From: Advenella mandrilli | GTDB lineage: Bacteria > Pseudomonadota > Gammaproteobacteria > Burkholderiales > Burkholderiaceae_B | Direction: 5' to 3' | Assembly: GCF_016595155.1 (NCBI RefSeq) | Contig: NZ_JAENGP010000005.1 | Coordinates: 62,001-126,000 of the forward strand | Length of the DNA stretch: 64,000 nucleotides | Notes under the pieces: model-generated | Told to the model about the DNA's origin: nothing | Databases searched by the model: none | Seen by the model: only the letters and a program-made list of their open reading frames with translations | Shown: positions 8,861 through 19,560 of the stretch, piece by piece | Numbering within the stretch: position 1 is the first letter of the stretch | Layout: every line of letters begins with the position of its first letter | Program-made: the position numbers and the translations under genes

Positions 8861-9043
8861 AACCACCCCGTCGCTTCGCGCCACCCCTCCACGGGAGGGG
8901 AATTTTCAACGTTTCTTTCCGAAAGTGTGTCTTGCATTCCCCTCCACGGGAGGGGAATTGTTTGAACTCTTTACCCCGGTCAAAAAAGTTTAGAGAATTC
9001 CCCTCCCGTGGAGGGGTGGCAGGCGAAGCCTGACGGGGTGGTT
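8861..9043. repeat. Palindromic repeat element, copy 2 (downstream of sox operon)
   Basis: A 183-base element of the same family as 3335-3506. The left arm 8861-8904 carries the short hairpin form (GCTTCGC); the right arm 8996-9043 carries the long form (AGGCGAAGCCT), so the arm types are swapped compared with copy 1. An extra internal core copy lies at about 8939-8959. One 40-base unit (8956-8995) matches the tandem unit of copy 1 at 35 of 40 positions and runs in the same direction on the plus strand. The core reads CCCCTCCACGGGAGGGGAATT rather than the CACAGAG form of copy 1. Confidence 0.87.
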
Positions 9044-9101
9044 GCCTAGAACCACGAAGTGTTTCTTCGCGACCACAGGGTAGTTTCACCGCAAGCCATA
9101 T

Positions 9102-9145
9102 AAAAAAACAGCCGATCATTCTCAAGAATAACCAGCTGTTTTTTT
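9102..9145 (-). terminator. Rho-independent terminator after gatB
   Basis: An 11-bp outer stem (9102-9112 with 9135-9145), an internal bulge, and an inner ATTCT/AGAAT stem. A- and T-runs at the two ends make it work in either direction. It lies 22 bases beyond the gatB stop on the minus strand. Confidence 0.8.
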
Positions 9146-9167
9146 GGTTGGGTATGGCTACAAATAC

Positions 9168-10622
9168 CTACCCCAGTTTTTCCTTAAGAATCTCATTCAC
9201 CTGGGTTGGGTTGGCCTTGCCTTTACCTGCTTTCATTACCTTGCCCACTAACGAGTTGAAGGCTTTTTGTTTGCCGGCCCGGTACTCTTCAATGGTTTCA
9301 GGGTTGGCGGCAAGCACTTCGTCAATCATCGCTGAGATGGCACCGCTGTCGCTGATTTGTTTCAGGCCTTTGGCCTCGATAATGGCATCTGCATCGCGAT
9401 TGTGTTCACCGGCCCACATATCGGCAAACACATCACGCGCGATCTTGTTGGAAATGGTGTTGTCAATAATGCGAAGCAGCATTTTGGCCAGTTGTTCGGG
9501 GCTGACCGGGCTGTTTTCAATGTCCAGTTCGTCCCGGTTAAGGGCACCGGACAATTCACTCATAATCCAGTTGGAGGCCAGTTTGGCATTGCCTTCGGGC
9601 AGTACCTTGATGGTGTCTTCAAAGTAGTCTGAGATGGCGCGTGAAACGGTTAGCTGGGCGGCATCATAGGCGGGCAGATCCAGTTCGCTGCAATAGCGCT
9701 CGCGGCGGGCGGCCGGCAATTCGGGCATGCTGGCCTGCACACGGTCTTTCCATTCCTGTGAAATGACCAGCGGTGGCAGGTCTGGGTCGGGGAAGTAGCG
9801 ATAGTCGTGGGCATCTTCCTTGGTGCGCATGCTGCGGGTTTCATCTTTCACGTCGTCATACAGACGGGTTTCCTGAATAACGGTGCCACCGTCCTCGATC
9901 AGTTCAATCTGGCGACGGGCCTCAAACAGGATGGCGCGTTCAAGAAAACGGAAAGAGTTCACGTTCTTGACTTCGGCACGGGTGCCAAATTCTTTTTGCC
10001 CTACGGGACGTACGGATACGTTGGCGTCGATACGGAACGAGCCTTCTTGCAGGTTGCCGTCGCAAATGCCCAGCCAGACCACCAGGCCATGCAGGGTTTT
10101 GGCGTAGGCAACCGCTTCGGCGGCCGAACGCAGCTCGGGTTCGGTCACGATTTCCAGCAAGGGGGTGCCGGTACGGTTTAAATCAATCCCGGTAGACAGC
10201 TCGCCCAACGGGCCAATGAAGTCATCGTGCAGGGATTTGCCGGCATCTTCTTCAAGGTGGGCACGGGTCAGGTTAAGGGTTTTTTCTTCTTTTCCCACGA
10301 AGTAGGAAATTTTTCCACCCACCACGACAGGCAGTTCGTACTGGCTGATCTGGTAGTTTTTGGGCAGATCGGGGTAGAAGTAGTTTTTACGCGCAAACAC
10401 CGAACGGGGCGCCACTTCGGCACCAATAGCCAGGCCAAAACGAATAGCTCTTTCTACGGCGGCTTTGTTCATGACCGGCAGACTGCCGGGCAGGGCCATG
10501 TCAACCATATTGGCTTGTGTGTTGGGGGCGGCACCAAAAGCGGTGCTGCTGCCTGAAAAGATTTTAGATTGTGTGGAAAGCTGTACGTGCGTTTCCAGAC
10601 CAATGACAATTTCCCATTTCAT
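9168..10622 (-). CDS. gatB: Aspartyl/glutamyl-tRNA amidotransferase subunit B
   Basis: A 484-residue subunit of the GatCAB complex, which converts Glu-tRNA(Gln) and/or Asp-tRNA(Asn) to the correct amide form. GatB binds the tRNA and holds the kinase/transamidase site. N-terminal signature [18 protein letters not shown], the SFRFLERAI segment, the [11 protein letters not shown] motif at about 270-280, and the C-terminal helical and YqeY-like tail are all present. Length is normal. The start codon overlaps the gatA stop by one base, so the two are coupled. It is the last gene of gatC-gatA-gatB and is closed by the hairpin at 9102-9145. Confidence 0.97.
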   Translation of the reverse strand: MKWEIVIGLETHVQLSTQSKIFSGSSTAFGAAPNTQANMVDMALPGSLPVMNKAAVERAIRFGLAIGAEVAPRSVFARKNYFYPDLPKNYQISQYELPVVVGGKISYFVGKEEKTLNLTRAHLEEDAGKSLHDDFIGPLGELSTGIDLNRTGTPLLEIVTEPELRSAAEAVAYAKTLHGLVVWLGICDGNLQEGSFRIDANVSVRPVGQKEFGTRAEVKNVNSFRFLERAILFEARRQIELIEDGGTVIQETRLYDDVKDETRSMRTKEDAHDYRYFPDPDLPPLVISQEWKDRVQASMPELPAARRERYCSELDLPAYDAAQLTVSRAISDYFEDTIKVLPEGNAKLASNWIMSELSGALNRDELDIENSPVSPEQLAKMLLRIIDNTISNKIARDVFADMWAGEHNRDADAIIEAKGLKQISDSGAISAMIDEVLAANPETIEEYRAGKQKAFNSLVGKVMKAGKGKANPTQVNEILKEKLG

Positions 10623-12154
10623 TATTTGATTTCCGGTTTACGAGTATGCCAGTCTGTGTGTTGCTGGAAGCGATCTGCAATGGCAAGGATTTTGCCTTCA
10701 TTGAAGTAGTTGCCAATAATTTGCAGCCCTATGGGGCGGTTGCCGTTGGTGCCGCCAAATCCGCAAGGAATGGACATGGCTGGCAAGCCTGCCATGCTGA
10801 CGCCTAGCGTGAAGATGTCGGCCAGCCAGTCGGCGGTAGGGTCATCGCGGTTGTCGCCAATGTTTTTGGCAACGCTGGGGTTGACAGGGCCCATGATGAC
10901 GTCGCATTGTGAGCCAAAGGCCGCCTGGAAGTCATTGGCAATGAGACGACGGATTCTTTGTGCCTGCAGGTAATAGGCATCGTAGTAGCCTTGCGACAGA
11001 ACATAAGTGCCGATCATGATGCGGCGCTGCACTTCGGGGCCAAAGGCCTGTGCCCGCGAGCGGCTGGTCATTTCTTCAAGACCCTTGTACTCTTTGGCGC
11101 GATAACCATAGCGCACGCCATCGTAGCGTGACAGGTTGCTTGAAGCCTCGGCCGGGGTCAGCACGTAATAGGCAGGAATAGACAGCTCGGTACGTGGCAG
11201 GGAAATGGCAACCCGCTCGGCACCCAGGGCTTCGTATTGCTGCAGGGCGGCTTCAACGGCACTGGCTACATCAGCAGACAGGCCCGGGCCAAAAAACTCT
11301 TGGGGTACACCAATTCGCAAGCCTTTCAGCGGCAGGCTGCCCTGCGTATTCTGGCTGGCCAGGGTGTCAAGGTAGTCTTGTTTGACCCGACCCTGGCGGT
11401 TGGGTGTGCCATCGCATGATTCAATGCAGGTGGCGTCGCGTTCGTCAAAAACACTCATGACATCAAGCAGCTCAACCAGATCCTGGGCGCTGCCAGCGAT
11501 GGGGCCGGCCTGGTCAAAGCTTGACCCGTATGCAATCATGCCAAAGCGGGATACCGTGCCATAGGTTGGCTTGATGCCGCTGACACCACACATGGCCGCT
11601 GGCTGACGCACCGAACCGCCGGTATCAGTGCCAGTGGTTGCCAGTACAATACCGGCAGCAACGGCAGCGGCAGAACCGCCCGATGAACCACCCGGCACCG
11701 CGCTGGTATCCCAGGGGTTAAGACAGGCACCAAAGGCAGAATTTTCATTACCCGAACCCATGGCGAACTCATCGCAATTGAGCTTGCCAATGTTCACAGC
11801 GCCCGCATTTTTCAGGTGCTCGACAACAGTGGCATCAAAGGGGCTGGTATAGTTTTCAAGCATTTTGCTGCCCGCCGTGGTGCGCCACTGACGGGTGACA
11901 AAAACGTCTTTGTGGGCAATTGGAATGCCGGTTAGCAAATGTTGCTTACCTTCGGCAATGCGCTGGTCGGCCTGTTTGGCCTGCTCCAGGCTGGCTTCGG
12001 GATTGATATGCAAGAAAATGTTAAGGTGTTTTACCGCATTGGCACGGTCAAGTGCCTCTTGGGCAAGTTCGGTTGCGCTAACCTGCTTGTCGTCCAGCGC
12101 CTTGCGCATTTGGGCAATACTGGAAAAAGTGGGATGGGTGGTTGTATTGCTCAT
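10622..12154 (-). CDS. gatA: Aspartyl/glutamyl-tRNA amidotransferase subunit A
   Basis: A 510-residue amidase-signature enzyme that hydrolyses glutamine and sends ammonia through the complex to GatB. The Ser-cisSer-Lys triad is visible: Lys82 in [10 protein letters not shown], Ser157 in [16 protein letters not shown], and nucleophile Ser181 in [13 protein letters not shown]. Slightly longer than the usual 485-490 residues, mainly through an insert near 245-260. It lies two bases after gatC and overlaps gatB by one base, forming a tight operon. Confidence 0.97.
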   Translation of the reverse strand: MSNTTTHPTFSSIAQMRKALDDKQVSATELAQEALDRANAVKHLNIFLHINPEASLEQAKQADQRIAEGKQHLLTGIPIAHKDVFVTRQWRTTAGSKMLENYTSPFDATVVEHLKNAGAVNIGKLNCDEFAMGSGNENSAFGACLNPWDTSAVPGGSSGGSAAAVAAGIVLATTGTDTGGSVRQPAAMCGVSGIKPTYGTVSRFGMIAYGSSFDQAGPIAGSAQDLVELLDVMSVFDERDATCIESCDGTPNRQGRVKQDYLDTLASQNTQGSLPLKGLRIGVPQEFFGPGLSADVASAVEAALQQYEALGAERVAISLPRTELSIPAYYVLTPAEASSNLSRYDGVRYGYRAKEYKGLEEMTSRSRAQAFGPEVQRRIMIGTYVLSQGYYDAYYLQAQRIRRLIANDFQAAFGSQCDVIMGPVNPSVAKNIGDNRDDPTADWLADIFTLGVSMAGLPAMSIPCGFGGTNGNRPIGLQIIGNYFNEGKILAIADRFQQHTDWHTRKPEIK

Positions 12155-12156
12155 GG

Positions 12157-12465
12157 TTACTCGATAACTTTAGGGACCAGGAATAAGCCGTTTTCGGTGG
12201 CTGGGGCGTTGGCCAGTATGGCGTCGCGTCCGGATTCGGAGCTGGTTTCGGTAATGACATCTTCACGCAACCTGAGCGTGATATCTTCATGCGCGGATAA
12301 CGGATGGGCAAGTGGCTCGACACCGGTGGTATCCACGGATTGCAGCTTCTCGATAAGTCCCAGAATATTATTCAGTTCGTTCAGGGCCAGCTCCTTTTTT
12401 TCAGGAGTCAGTTCCAGTCGTGCCAGGCGCGAAATACGCGTTACATCTTCTAGGGAGAGTGACAT
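12157..12465 (-). CDS. gatC: Aspartyl/glutamyl-tRNA amidotransferase subunit C
   Basis: A 102-residue clamp subunit that wraps around GatA and helps bind GatB. The N-terminal [19 protein letters not shown] and the [11 protein letters not shown] helix are typical. The frame is open for 48 more codons upstream, but that part is an AT-rich low-complexity stretch unlike the family, so the ATG at 12463-12465 is chosen. First gene of gatCAB, divergent from mreB across about 239 bases. Confidence 0.95.
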   Translation of the reverse strand: MSLSLEDVTRISRLARLELTPEKKELALNELNNILGLIEKLQSVDTTGVEPLAHPLSAHEDITLRLREDVITETSSESGRDAILANAPATENGLFLVPKVIE

Positions 12466-12599
12466 ATAATTCTTGCGATATAAAAAATAAAAAGAAAAAA
12501 GGGCGTATACAAAAATAAAATAAAAAACTTTGGGATTTAGTAAAGAAAACAGCACCAGGTTACAAAGAAAACAATGCGTTGGCGCACTAAATCCGTTAG

Positions 12600-12626
12600 T
12601 TGGCAGCAATTTTCAGTTATTATAAT
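12600..12626 (+). promoter_or_regulatory. Possible mreB promoter
   Basis: TATAAT at 12621-12626 with TTGGCA at 12600-12605. The 15-base spacing is shorter than ideal, so this is only a candidate. It would give a leader of about 70 bases before mreB. Confidence 0.3.
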
Positions 12627-12683
12627 AGGTTATTTTAATCGTTATGTGCGCTGGACTTGTCACTGCGCTTTTATCTCCCCTAA

Positions 12684-13748
<1,065 letters not shown>

Positions 13749-13835
13749 ATCCCGTAACGACTGAATTTCTCATCGGGCCATACCCGTACAGAATGGCCCG
13801 GTCCATGTTGTTGTACTTCTTCCTACGGTTGTTTT

Positions 13836-14744
13836 ATGCAGCAGAACAGATCAATCCGCTTATTCAAACATGGGCCGGCTGCAGAGGTAAGACTGTTTTT
13901 CCTGGTCTTGTTATGTATTGGGTTGATGATTACCGATTCCGGCTGGCGGGTGCTTGATCCTATCCGGCAGACGACAGCGGTTGTCCTGTATCCCTTTCAG
14001 AAAGCAGCCTTGTGGCCACGCGATGCGGTGGCCAAATTCAATGACTGGTCCAATATTGTGGCTATTGCCAAACAGGAAAGCGAGGCAGTACAGCGCCAGC
14101 GCATAGAACTGGCGCAAATTTCCGCCCATGCGGCACAAATGGCGGCTGAAAACATTCAGTTGCGCCGGTTGCTGGGCATCAAACATACTGCCCAGACGCC
14201 ATCGGTGGCGGTGGAAATCCTGTATACGGCTCCCAATCCCCTGAACCAGACCATGGTGCTTACCAAAGGCAGCAGTCATGGGATAGAGCCTGGCATGCCT
14301 GTTATTGGAGAAGGCGGGGTGGTGGGACAAATCCGCCGGGTAACCGCCATGACATCGGAAGCGGCCCTGATTACCGATGAAAAAGTCTCGATTCCCGCCA
14401 TGGTGCTGCGCAATGGCCTGCGGGTTATTGTATTTGGTTCTGGCCAGGGCGGTAAGCTTGAGGTCAGGTATTTATCCATGGATGCCGATATCAGGGTGGG
14501 CGACAGCCTGACAACCAGTGGTATCGGGGGAATTTATCCGGCAGGGCTGTCGATTGGCACCGTGACTTCCATCGAAGCCAATTCGGCTGAAGGGTTTGTA
14601 CGGGCCATTGCCGAACCTTCGGCGCATCCCGAACGCCACCGTCATTTTCTGGTGTTGCTGGTGCCTACCGACGAGGTCCCGGGAAAGGATGAACTTGATA
14701 TTTTGGCCAAGGGGCCAACCACTAAAAAATACGGCAAGAATTAG
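13836..14744 (+). CDS. mreC: Rod-shape determining protein MreC
   Basis: A 302-residue bitopic inner-membrane protein that links MreB to the periplasmic penicillin-binding proteins. One N-terminal membrane helix (about residues 17-35, LFFLVLLCIGLMITDSG), then a helical, probably coiled-coil segment (about 62-112), then the beta-rich MreC domain with GSSHGIEPGMPVIGEGGVVGQ. The domain order and length match the family. It is followed three bases later by mreD. Confidence 0.96.
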   Translation: MQQNRSIRLFKHGPAAEVRLFFLVLLCIGLMITDSGWRVLDPIRQTTAVVLYPFQKAALWPRDAVAKFNDWSNIVAIAKQESEAVQRQRIELAQISAHAAQMAAENIQLRRLLGIKHTAQTPSVAVEILYTAPNPLNQTMVLTKGSSHGIEPGMPVIGEGGVVGQIRRVTAMTSEAALITDEKVSIPAMVLRNGLRVIVFGSGQGGKLEVRYLSMDADIRVGDSLTTSGIGGIYPAGLSIGTVTSIEANSAEGFVRAIAEPSAHPERHRHFLVLLVPTDEVPGKDELDILAKGPTTKKYGKN

Positions 14745-14747
14745 TTC

Positions 14748-15284
14748 ATGGAGAAGAAAAACCTGAAATCGCTGCAACCACTGCAATCCACCCAGTACTC
14801 CTACATGGTCAATCCGGTGTATGGCTGGGGAACAATTATATTTGTCTGGATGGCATCCATGCTGCCTTGGCGCGGCTGGGAGGGTTCGCCCGATTTGCTG
14901 ATACTGGTTCTGGCATTCTGGTGTGCCCATGAAGTAAAAGGGGTGGGTTTGCTGGCCGCCTTTTGCTTTGGTTTCTTAATGGACGTCCATGACATGAATA
15001 TTCTGGGTGAACATGCCCTTACCTATGTCCTGGTTATTTACGGAACCTTAACCATTCGTAAACGCATGATGCGGTTTGGTGTTATCAGCCAGCTTATTCA
15101 CATGTTCCCGATTTTTTTCCTGGCGCCCATCCCCAGTCGTCTGATGCAGGCATGGTTTGCCGGTGTCTGGCCCGGCTGGGTATGGGTCTGGTCAGGGGTG
15201 ATTACAGGGGTGTTATGGCTGGCCGCCGACCTTATCCTGAAGCTGCCGTTGCGTCCGATAGAAGATGATGATGCAACCCTCTAG
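14748..15284 (+). CDS. mreD: Rod-shape determining protein MreD
   Basis: A 178-residue inner-membrane protein with about five predicted membrane helices, part of the elongasome. Typical segments are DLLILVLAFWCAHEV and GFLMDVHDMNILGEHALTYVLV. Sequence conservation in MreD is low, so the call rests on hydrophobicity, length and position between mreC and mrdA, three bases after mreC. Confidence 0.93.
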   Translation: MEKKNLKSLQPLQSTQYSYMVNPVYGWGTIIFVWMASMLPWRGWEGSPDLLILVLAFWCAHEVKGVGLLAAFCFGFLMDVHDMNILGEHALTYVLVIYGTLTIRKRMMRFGVISQLIHMFPIFFLAPIPSRLMQAWFAGVWPGWVWVWSGVITGVLWLAADLILKLPLRPIEDDDATL

Positions 15285-15304
15285 CTTCGGAACGGGAAAA
15301 GCCC

Positions 15305-17362
15305 ATGTTTGAGTTCAGGAAGCAGGCATTGCTCCAGCGGCGACAACTGATTATCCGGGTGGTGGTGGCCGTGTTGTTTGTGCTGCTGTGTTTCAGTGTG
15401 CTGGTTAACCGCTTGTGGGTCTTGCAGGTAGAGCGCTACCAGGGTCTGTCAGAACGGGCCGAAAGAAACCGTATTACCCTGGTGCCCATTACGCCTCGCC
15501 GGGGTGATATCCTTGATCGAAACGGGGTCGTTCTGGCCCGCAGTCATCGTGACTATATACTTGAAATGGTGCGCGGGCAGGTTGGGGATGTGCCGAAAAT
15601 GCTCGAACAGCTCGAGCAGATTATTCATTTGTCTCCGCTTGAGCTCAGACGCTTCAAGCGCCGGCTGGGTAGCTCAAACCGTTTTGCTTCGGTTCTGCTT
15701 AAAAGTAACCTGACCGACGACGAGGCGGCCACTTTTGCCGCGCACTCCTATAAGTTCAAGGGGGTCAGCCTGAAGGCACGCTGGGTACGGGAGTATCCTG
15801 AAGGCGAATCGGCGGCGCACGCGATTGGCTACGTTGGACGGATTTCCGAACGGGACCAGGAGCAGCTCGAAGAAAAAGGGCTTGAGGGTAATTACCGGGG
15901 TACCGAGGTCATCGGCAAGAAAGGGATTGAAGCCAGTTACGAAGAACGGTTACACGGAAAAACCGGCTGGGAAGAAGTGGAAATTGCCGCTTCCGGCAAG
16001 CCAGTACGGGTGTTGAAAAGAACCGATCCCATTCCCGGCGATAACCTGCGCCTGTCGCTGGATATGGGGCTGCAAAAACTGGTCGAGAGCATTTATAACG
16101 ATCCCAAGAATCTCCAGCGTGGTGCCCTGGTGGCTATCGACCCGCGTAACGGGCAGGTGCTGGCCTATGTATCGGCTCCTTCTTATGACCCTAATTTGTT
16201 TGTCGATGGCATTGACGTTGAAAACTGGCGCCGCCTGTCGGACTCGCCCGACCATCCTCTGATTGACCGGCCCATTTACGGCACTTTCCCGATTGGTTCC
16301 ACTTATAAGCCATTTGTGGCTCTGGCAGCCCTGAATCTGGGGGTACGCGACCCCAATGCCAAAATTTCCGACCCGGGTTTTTTCGAGTATGGTGGCCAGC
16401 GTTTTCGCAATGCAGGCGGGGCAGCCTATGGGCCAACCAATATGCACAAGGCCCTGGTGGTGTCTTCAGATACTTACTTTTTCGGTCTGGGTCCCCTGAT
16501 TGGGGTAGATGCCTTGCATGATTTTTCCCTGCAATTTGGTTTTGGCAAGAAAACCGGCATTGATTTAATGCACGAGAAAAAAGGGATTTTGCCTTCCCGG
16601 GAATGGAAGAAAAAGTCATTCAAGAGTCCTGCCCAGCAAAAATGGATTCCAGGCGACACCATTTCGGTTTCTGTCGGGCAGGGATACAACTCGCTAACCA
16701 TTACCCAACTGGCACAGGCAACGGCAACCCTGGCGGCCAATGGCGTGTATACCAAGCCACATCTGGTTAACTGGATAGAAAACCCGGTCCTGAAAAAAGT
16801 TGAACAAACCGTCTCGGAGCCCGAGTACAAGGTGGATGTGGCGCAAGAACATATAGATCTGGTCAAGTCGGCCTTGGCCGAGGTAAATGCCAAAGGCACG
16901 GCCAGAAGGATTTTTGCCGGCGCCGGTTATAATTCGGCCGGTAAAACCGGCACTGCTCAGGTATTTAGCCTGAAAGGCACCAAATATAAGGCTGAAGCGT
17001 TAAACAAACGCTTGCATGATCATGCCTTGTATATGGGGTTTGCACCGGTTGAAAACCCTCAGATTGCCGTGGCCCTGATTGTTGAAAATGGTGGTTGGGG
17101 TTCCAGTGTGGCAGCGCCCATTGCCCGTAAGGTTTTTGATTACTGGCTGGCCCCCGAACGTGCGAATATTCCCGAATACATCCCCAAGATTGATGATATG
17201 GAACAACAGGAAGAAATCTCTCCCGATTTGGTGATTCCCGAGAATATTCCCGCCAACCCGGATGATAAGGCCCCCGGGCATACTCCTGAAATCCTGGCAC
17301 CCGTCGAGATCAACAGGAATGGCCGGGAAAGTACGCAAAATGATGAGGCAGGTGAACGATGA
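15305..17362 (+). CDS. mrdA: Penicillin-binding protein 2 (elongasome transpeptidase)
   Basis: A 685-residue class B penicillin-binding protein that cross-links peptidoglycan during side-wall growth together with RodA. One N-terminal membrane anchor (about 17-40), a PBP dimerisation domain (about 60-240), then the transpeptidase with catalytic Ser332-T-Y-Lys335 in GSTYK, Ser387-S-D389, and Lys547-T-G-T550. The C-terminal tail from about 625 is acidic and Pro-rich. It overlaps rodA by four bases (ATGA). Confidence 0.97.
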   Translation: MFEFRKQALLQRRQLIIRVVVAVLFVLLCFSVLVNRLWVLQVERYQGLSERAERNRITLVPITPRRGDILDRNGVVLARSHRDYILEMVRGQVGDVPKMLEQLEQIIHLSPLELRRFKRRLGSSNRFASVLLKSNLTDDEAATFAAHSYKFKGVSLKARWVREYPEGESAAHAIGYVGRISERDQEQLEEKGLEGNYRGTEVIGKKGIEASYEERLHGKTGWEEVEIAASGKPVRVLKRTDPIPGDNLRLSLDMGLQKLVESIYNDPKNLQRGALVAIDPRNGQVLAYVSAPSYDPNLFVDGIDVENWRRLSDSPDHPLIDRPIYGTFPIGSTYKPFVALAALNLGVRDPNAKISDPGFFEYGGQRFRNAGGAAYGPTNMHKALVVSSDTYFFGLGPLIGVDALHDFSLQFGFGKKTGIDLMHEKKGILPSREWKKKSFKSPAQQKWIPGDTISVSVGQGYNSLTITQLAQATATLAANGVYTKPHLVNWIENPVLKKVEQTVSEPEYKVDVAQEHIDLVKSALAEVNAKGTARRIFAGAGYNSAGKTGTAQVFSLKGTKYKAEALNKRLHDHALYMGFAPVENPQIAVALIVENGGWGSSVAAPIARKVFDYWLAPERANIPEYIPKIDDMEQQEEISPDLVIPENIPANPDDKAPGHTPEILAPVEINRNGRESTQNDEAGER

Positions 17363-18510
17363 ACCGGGTAATGAATTGGATTCTGGGTTCCCTGCGTTGC
17401 ATAGACTGGCCACTGTTACTGATTCTGGCTTTGTTGTCTGGCCTGGGTATGACGATTATGCATTCGGCTGTGGGGGGCACTGACTGGCGCTTTGCCGATC
17501 AGGGACGTAATTTTCTGGCGGCCTTTGGCGTGATGTGGATAGTGGCCATGATACCTATTTCCAGAATGATGAAAATGGCCATTTCATTTTACCTGTTGGG
17601 GGTTGTCCTTTTACTGGGTGTGGAGTTTTTTGGGATTACCAACAAGGGAGCAACCCGCTGGCTGGATGTGGGTGTTACGGTTATTCAGCCCTCTGAAATG
17701 ATGAAACTGGTCGTGCCCATGATGCTGGCTTGGTATTTTGACAAGCACAGGGCCAAGTTGCGCATTATTGATTTTCTGGTTGCCGGTGTGTTGCTACTGG
17801 TGCCGTTTGTGCTTATTGTCAAGCAACCCGACCTGGGTACGGCCTTGCTGGTTTTTGCCACTGGTTTTTTTGTTATTTATTTTGCGGGCTTGTCTTTCAA
17901 ACTGTTGGCCCCCCTGTTTGTCATAGGGGTGACCGCGCTTGTTCTTATTTTGTATTACGAACAAATGCTTTGTGCGCCCGGCTTTGACTGGGTTGTGCTG
18001 CATGATTACCAGAAACACCGGGTGTGCACCTTGCTGGATCCCAGCACCGATCCGCTTGGCAAGGGTTTTCATACCATTCAGGGGATGATTGCGATTGGTT
18101 CGGGCGGTATTTATGGCAAGGGTTACATGCAGGGTACGCAAACCCATCTGGACTTCATTCCAGAACGCACCACCGACTTCATCTTTGCCGTGTTTGCCGA
18201 AGAGTTTGGCCTGTACGGCGGGATATTGCTGCTGATTTTGTATTCCCTGCTGTTGTTGCGCGGCTTTTTCATTACCCTGAAGGCAAGAACCCAGTTTGGC
18301 CGTTTGCTGGCCGGTGCCCTGACCATGATGTTCTTTGTTTATGTTTTTGTGAATATGGGCATGGTCATGGGTATTTTGCCGATTGTCGGGGTGCCCCTGC
18401 CATTCATGAGTTATGGTGGAACGGCCCTGGTAACCCTGGGCTTTGCCTGTGGGCTGTTAATGAGTATTTCAAATTATGAGCCCAGTAAATCCACAGTGCC
18501 TGAAAACTGA
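17359..18510 (+). CDS. rodA: Peptidoglycan glycosyltransferase RodA
   Basis: A 383-residue SEDS-family polymerase with about ten membrane helices, which elongates glycan strands from lipid II. The family signatures GATRWLDVG near 95, KQPDLGTALLV near 155, and GVPLPFMSYGGTALV near 346 are intact. It overlaps mrdA by four bases. Its 3' end overlaps the convergent mutY gene by 37 bases, with no terminator visible between them. Confidence 0.97.
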   Translation: MNRVMNWILGSLRCIDWPLLLILALLSGLGMTIMHSAVGGTDWRFADQGRNFLAAFGVMWIVAMIPISRMMKMAISFYLLGVVLLLGVEFFGITNKGATRWLDVGVTVIQPSEMMKLVVPMMLAWYFDKHRAKLRIIDFLVAGVLLLVPFVLIVKQPDLGTALLVFATGFFVIYFAGLSFKLLAPLFVIGVTALVLILYYEQMLCAPGFDWVVLHDYQKHRVCTLLDPSTDPLGKGFHTIQGMIAIGSGGIYGKGYMQGTQTHLDFIPERTTDFIFAVFAEEFGLYGGILLLILYSLLLLRGFFITLKARTQFGRLLAGALTMMFFVYVFVNMGMVMGILPIVGVPLPFMSYGGTALVTLGFACGLLMSISNYEPSKSTVPEN

Positions 18511-19556
18511 TGCAGGCCTTGCAGCAGTTTCAGGATAGGGGCTGGCAAGGCCGTGGTTTCCAGTTGGTCCAGGGGCAACCATTGGTGCTTTCTGCTGTTA
18601 CTGCTTTCTTCCCTTAACGGAAGATGGGTGCAGGTAAGCCAGTAGGGTTGTATATGCAGCCTGAAATGGGTAAAAACGTGCTCGAAGGCGGCCAGTTTAA
18701 GCGCGCTTTGTTGCGCTTGCTGCCAGTCGTTTTGCAGGCTTTGCAACTCTTGTTCATTATGAAATTCGGGTAATGACCACAGGCCGCCCCAGATGCCCTG
18801 CTCGGGGCGTTGCTGAACAAGGATGCGGTCCTGGTGCTGCAATACCAGCATGTTTACCGAACGCACCGGGATGGTTTTTTTTATTTTGGGTGTTGGCAGC
18901 TCTGCCTGCCTGTTTTCACGATAGGCATAACAGGAAGACTGCAGCGGGCAGGCATCGCATTTGGGTTTGCTACGGGTGCACACTGTGGCGCCCAGGTCCA
19001 TTTGTCCCTGGGTATAGGCGGGCATGTCCAGGTTTTTGTCTGCCTGTTCAATATTTTCATGAGCCTGTTTCCACAGCCGGTTTTCAATTTCCCTTTTGTT
19101 GGTCTGCCCTTCAATACCGTAATAACGGGTAAAAATCCGTTTGACATTGCCATCCATAATGGGTGTTTTTGCACCAAAGCAAAAAGCGGCAATGGCATGG
19201 GCGGTTGATTTTCCAATGCCTGGCAGGCTCATGATATCTTGCGCCTGCCGGGGGAACTCGCCCTCCCATTGCGCCACCACGGTTTGGGCACATTTATGCA
19301 AATTACGGGCCCGTGCATAGTAGCCAAGGCCGGCCCACAGTGCCAGTACATCATCCTGGGCGGCGGCGGCCAGGTGGTGAATCGTGGGGAAGGTGGCCAG
19401 AAAACGCTCATAGTACGGAATGACCGTGACTACCTGGGTTTGCTGCAGCATGATTTCAGATAACCATACTTTATAGGCGTTCCGCGTGTTCTGCCATGGC
19501 AGGTGGTGTCTGCCATGGCTTTTTTGCCAGGCAACGATAAGATTGGCAAATGGCAT
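18474..19556 (-). CDS. mutY: A/G-specific adenine DNA glycosylase
   Basis: A 360-residue base-excision repair enzyme that removes adenine opposite 8-oxoguanine. Visible features are the catalytic Glu in EIMLQQTQV, the helix-hairpin-helix SLPGIGKSTAHAI with the Asp of MDGNVKR, and the 4Fe-4S ligands in the Cys-x6-Cys-x2-Cys-x5-Cys spacing (CTRSKPKCDACPLQSSC). The C-terminal MutT-like domain recognises the oxidised guanine. An 18-codon upstream extension would run into ftsX; MPFANLIVAWQ at 19554-19556 is the better start. It sits four bases after ftsX and overlaps the end of rodA. Confidence 0.95.
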   Translation of the reverse strand: MPFANLIVAWQKSHGRHHLPWQNTRNAYKVWLSEIMLQQTQVVTVIPYYERFLATFPTIHHLAAAAQDDVLALWAGLGYYARARNLHKCAQTVVAQWEGEFPRQAQDIMSLPGIGKSTAHAIAAFCFGAKTPIMDGNVKRIFTRYYGIEGQTNKREIENRLWKQAHENIEQADKNLDMPAYTQGQMDLGATVCTRSKPKCDACPLQSSCYAYRENRQAELPTPKIKKTIPVRSVNMLVLQHQDRILVQQRPEQGIWGGLWSLPEFHNEQELQSLQNDWQQAQQSALKLAAFEHVFTHFRLHIQPYWLTCTHLPLREESSNSRKHQWLPLDQLETTALPAPILKLLQGLHQFSGTVDLLGS

Positions 19557-19560
19557 GTGC

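Noticed and set aside
12466-12609. A 48-codon N-terminal extension of gatC
   Set aside because: AT-rich low-complexity sequence unlike GatC, and it uses the intergenic promoter region.
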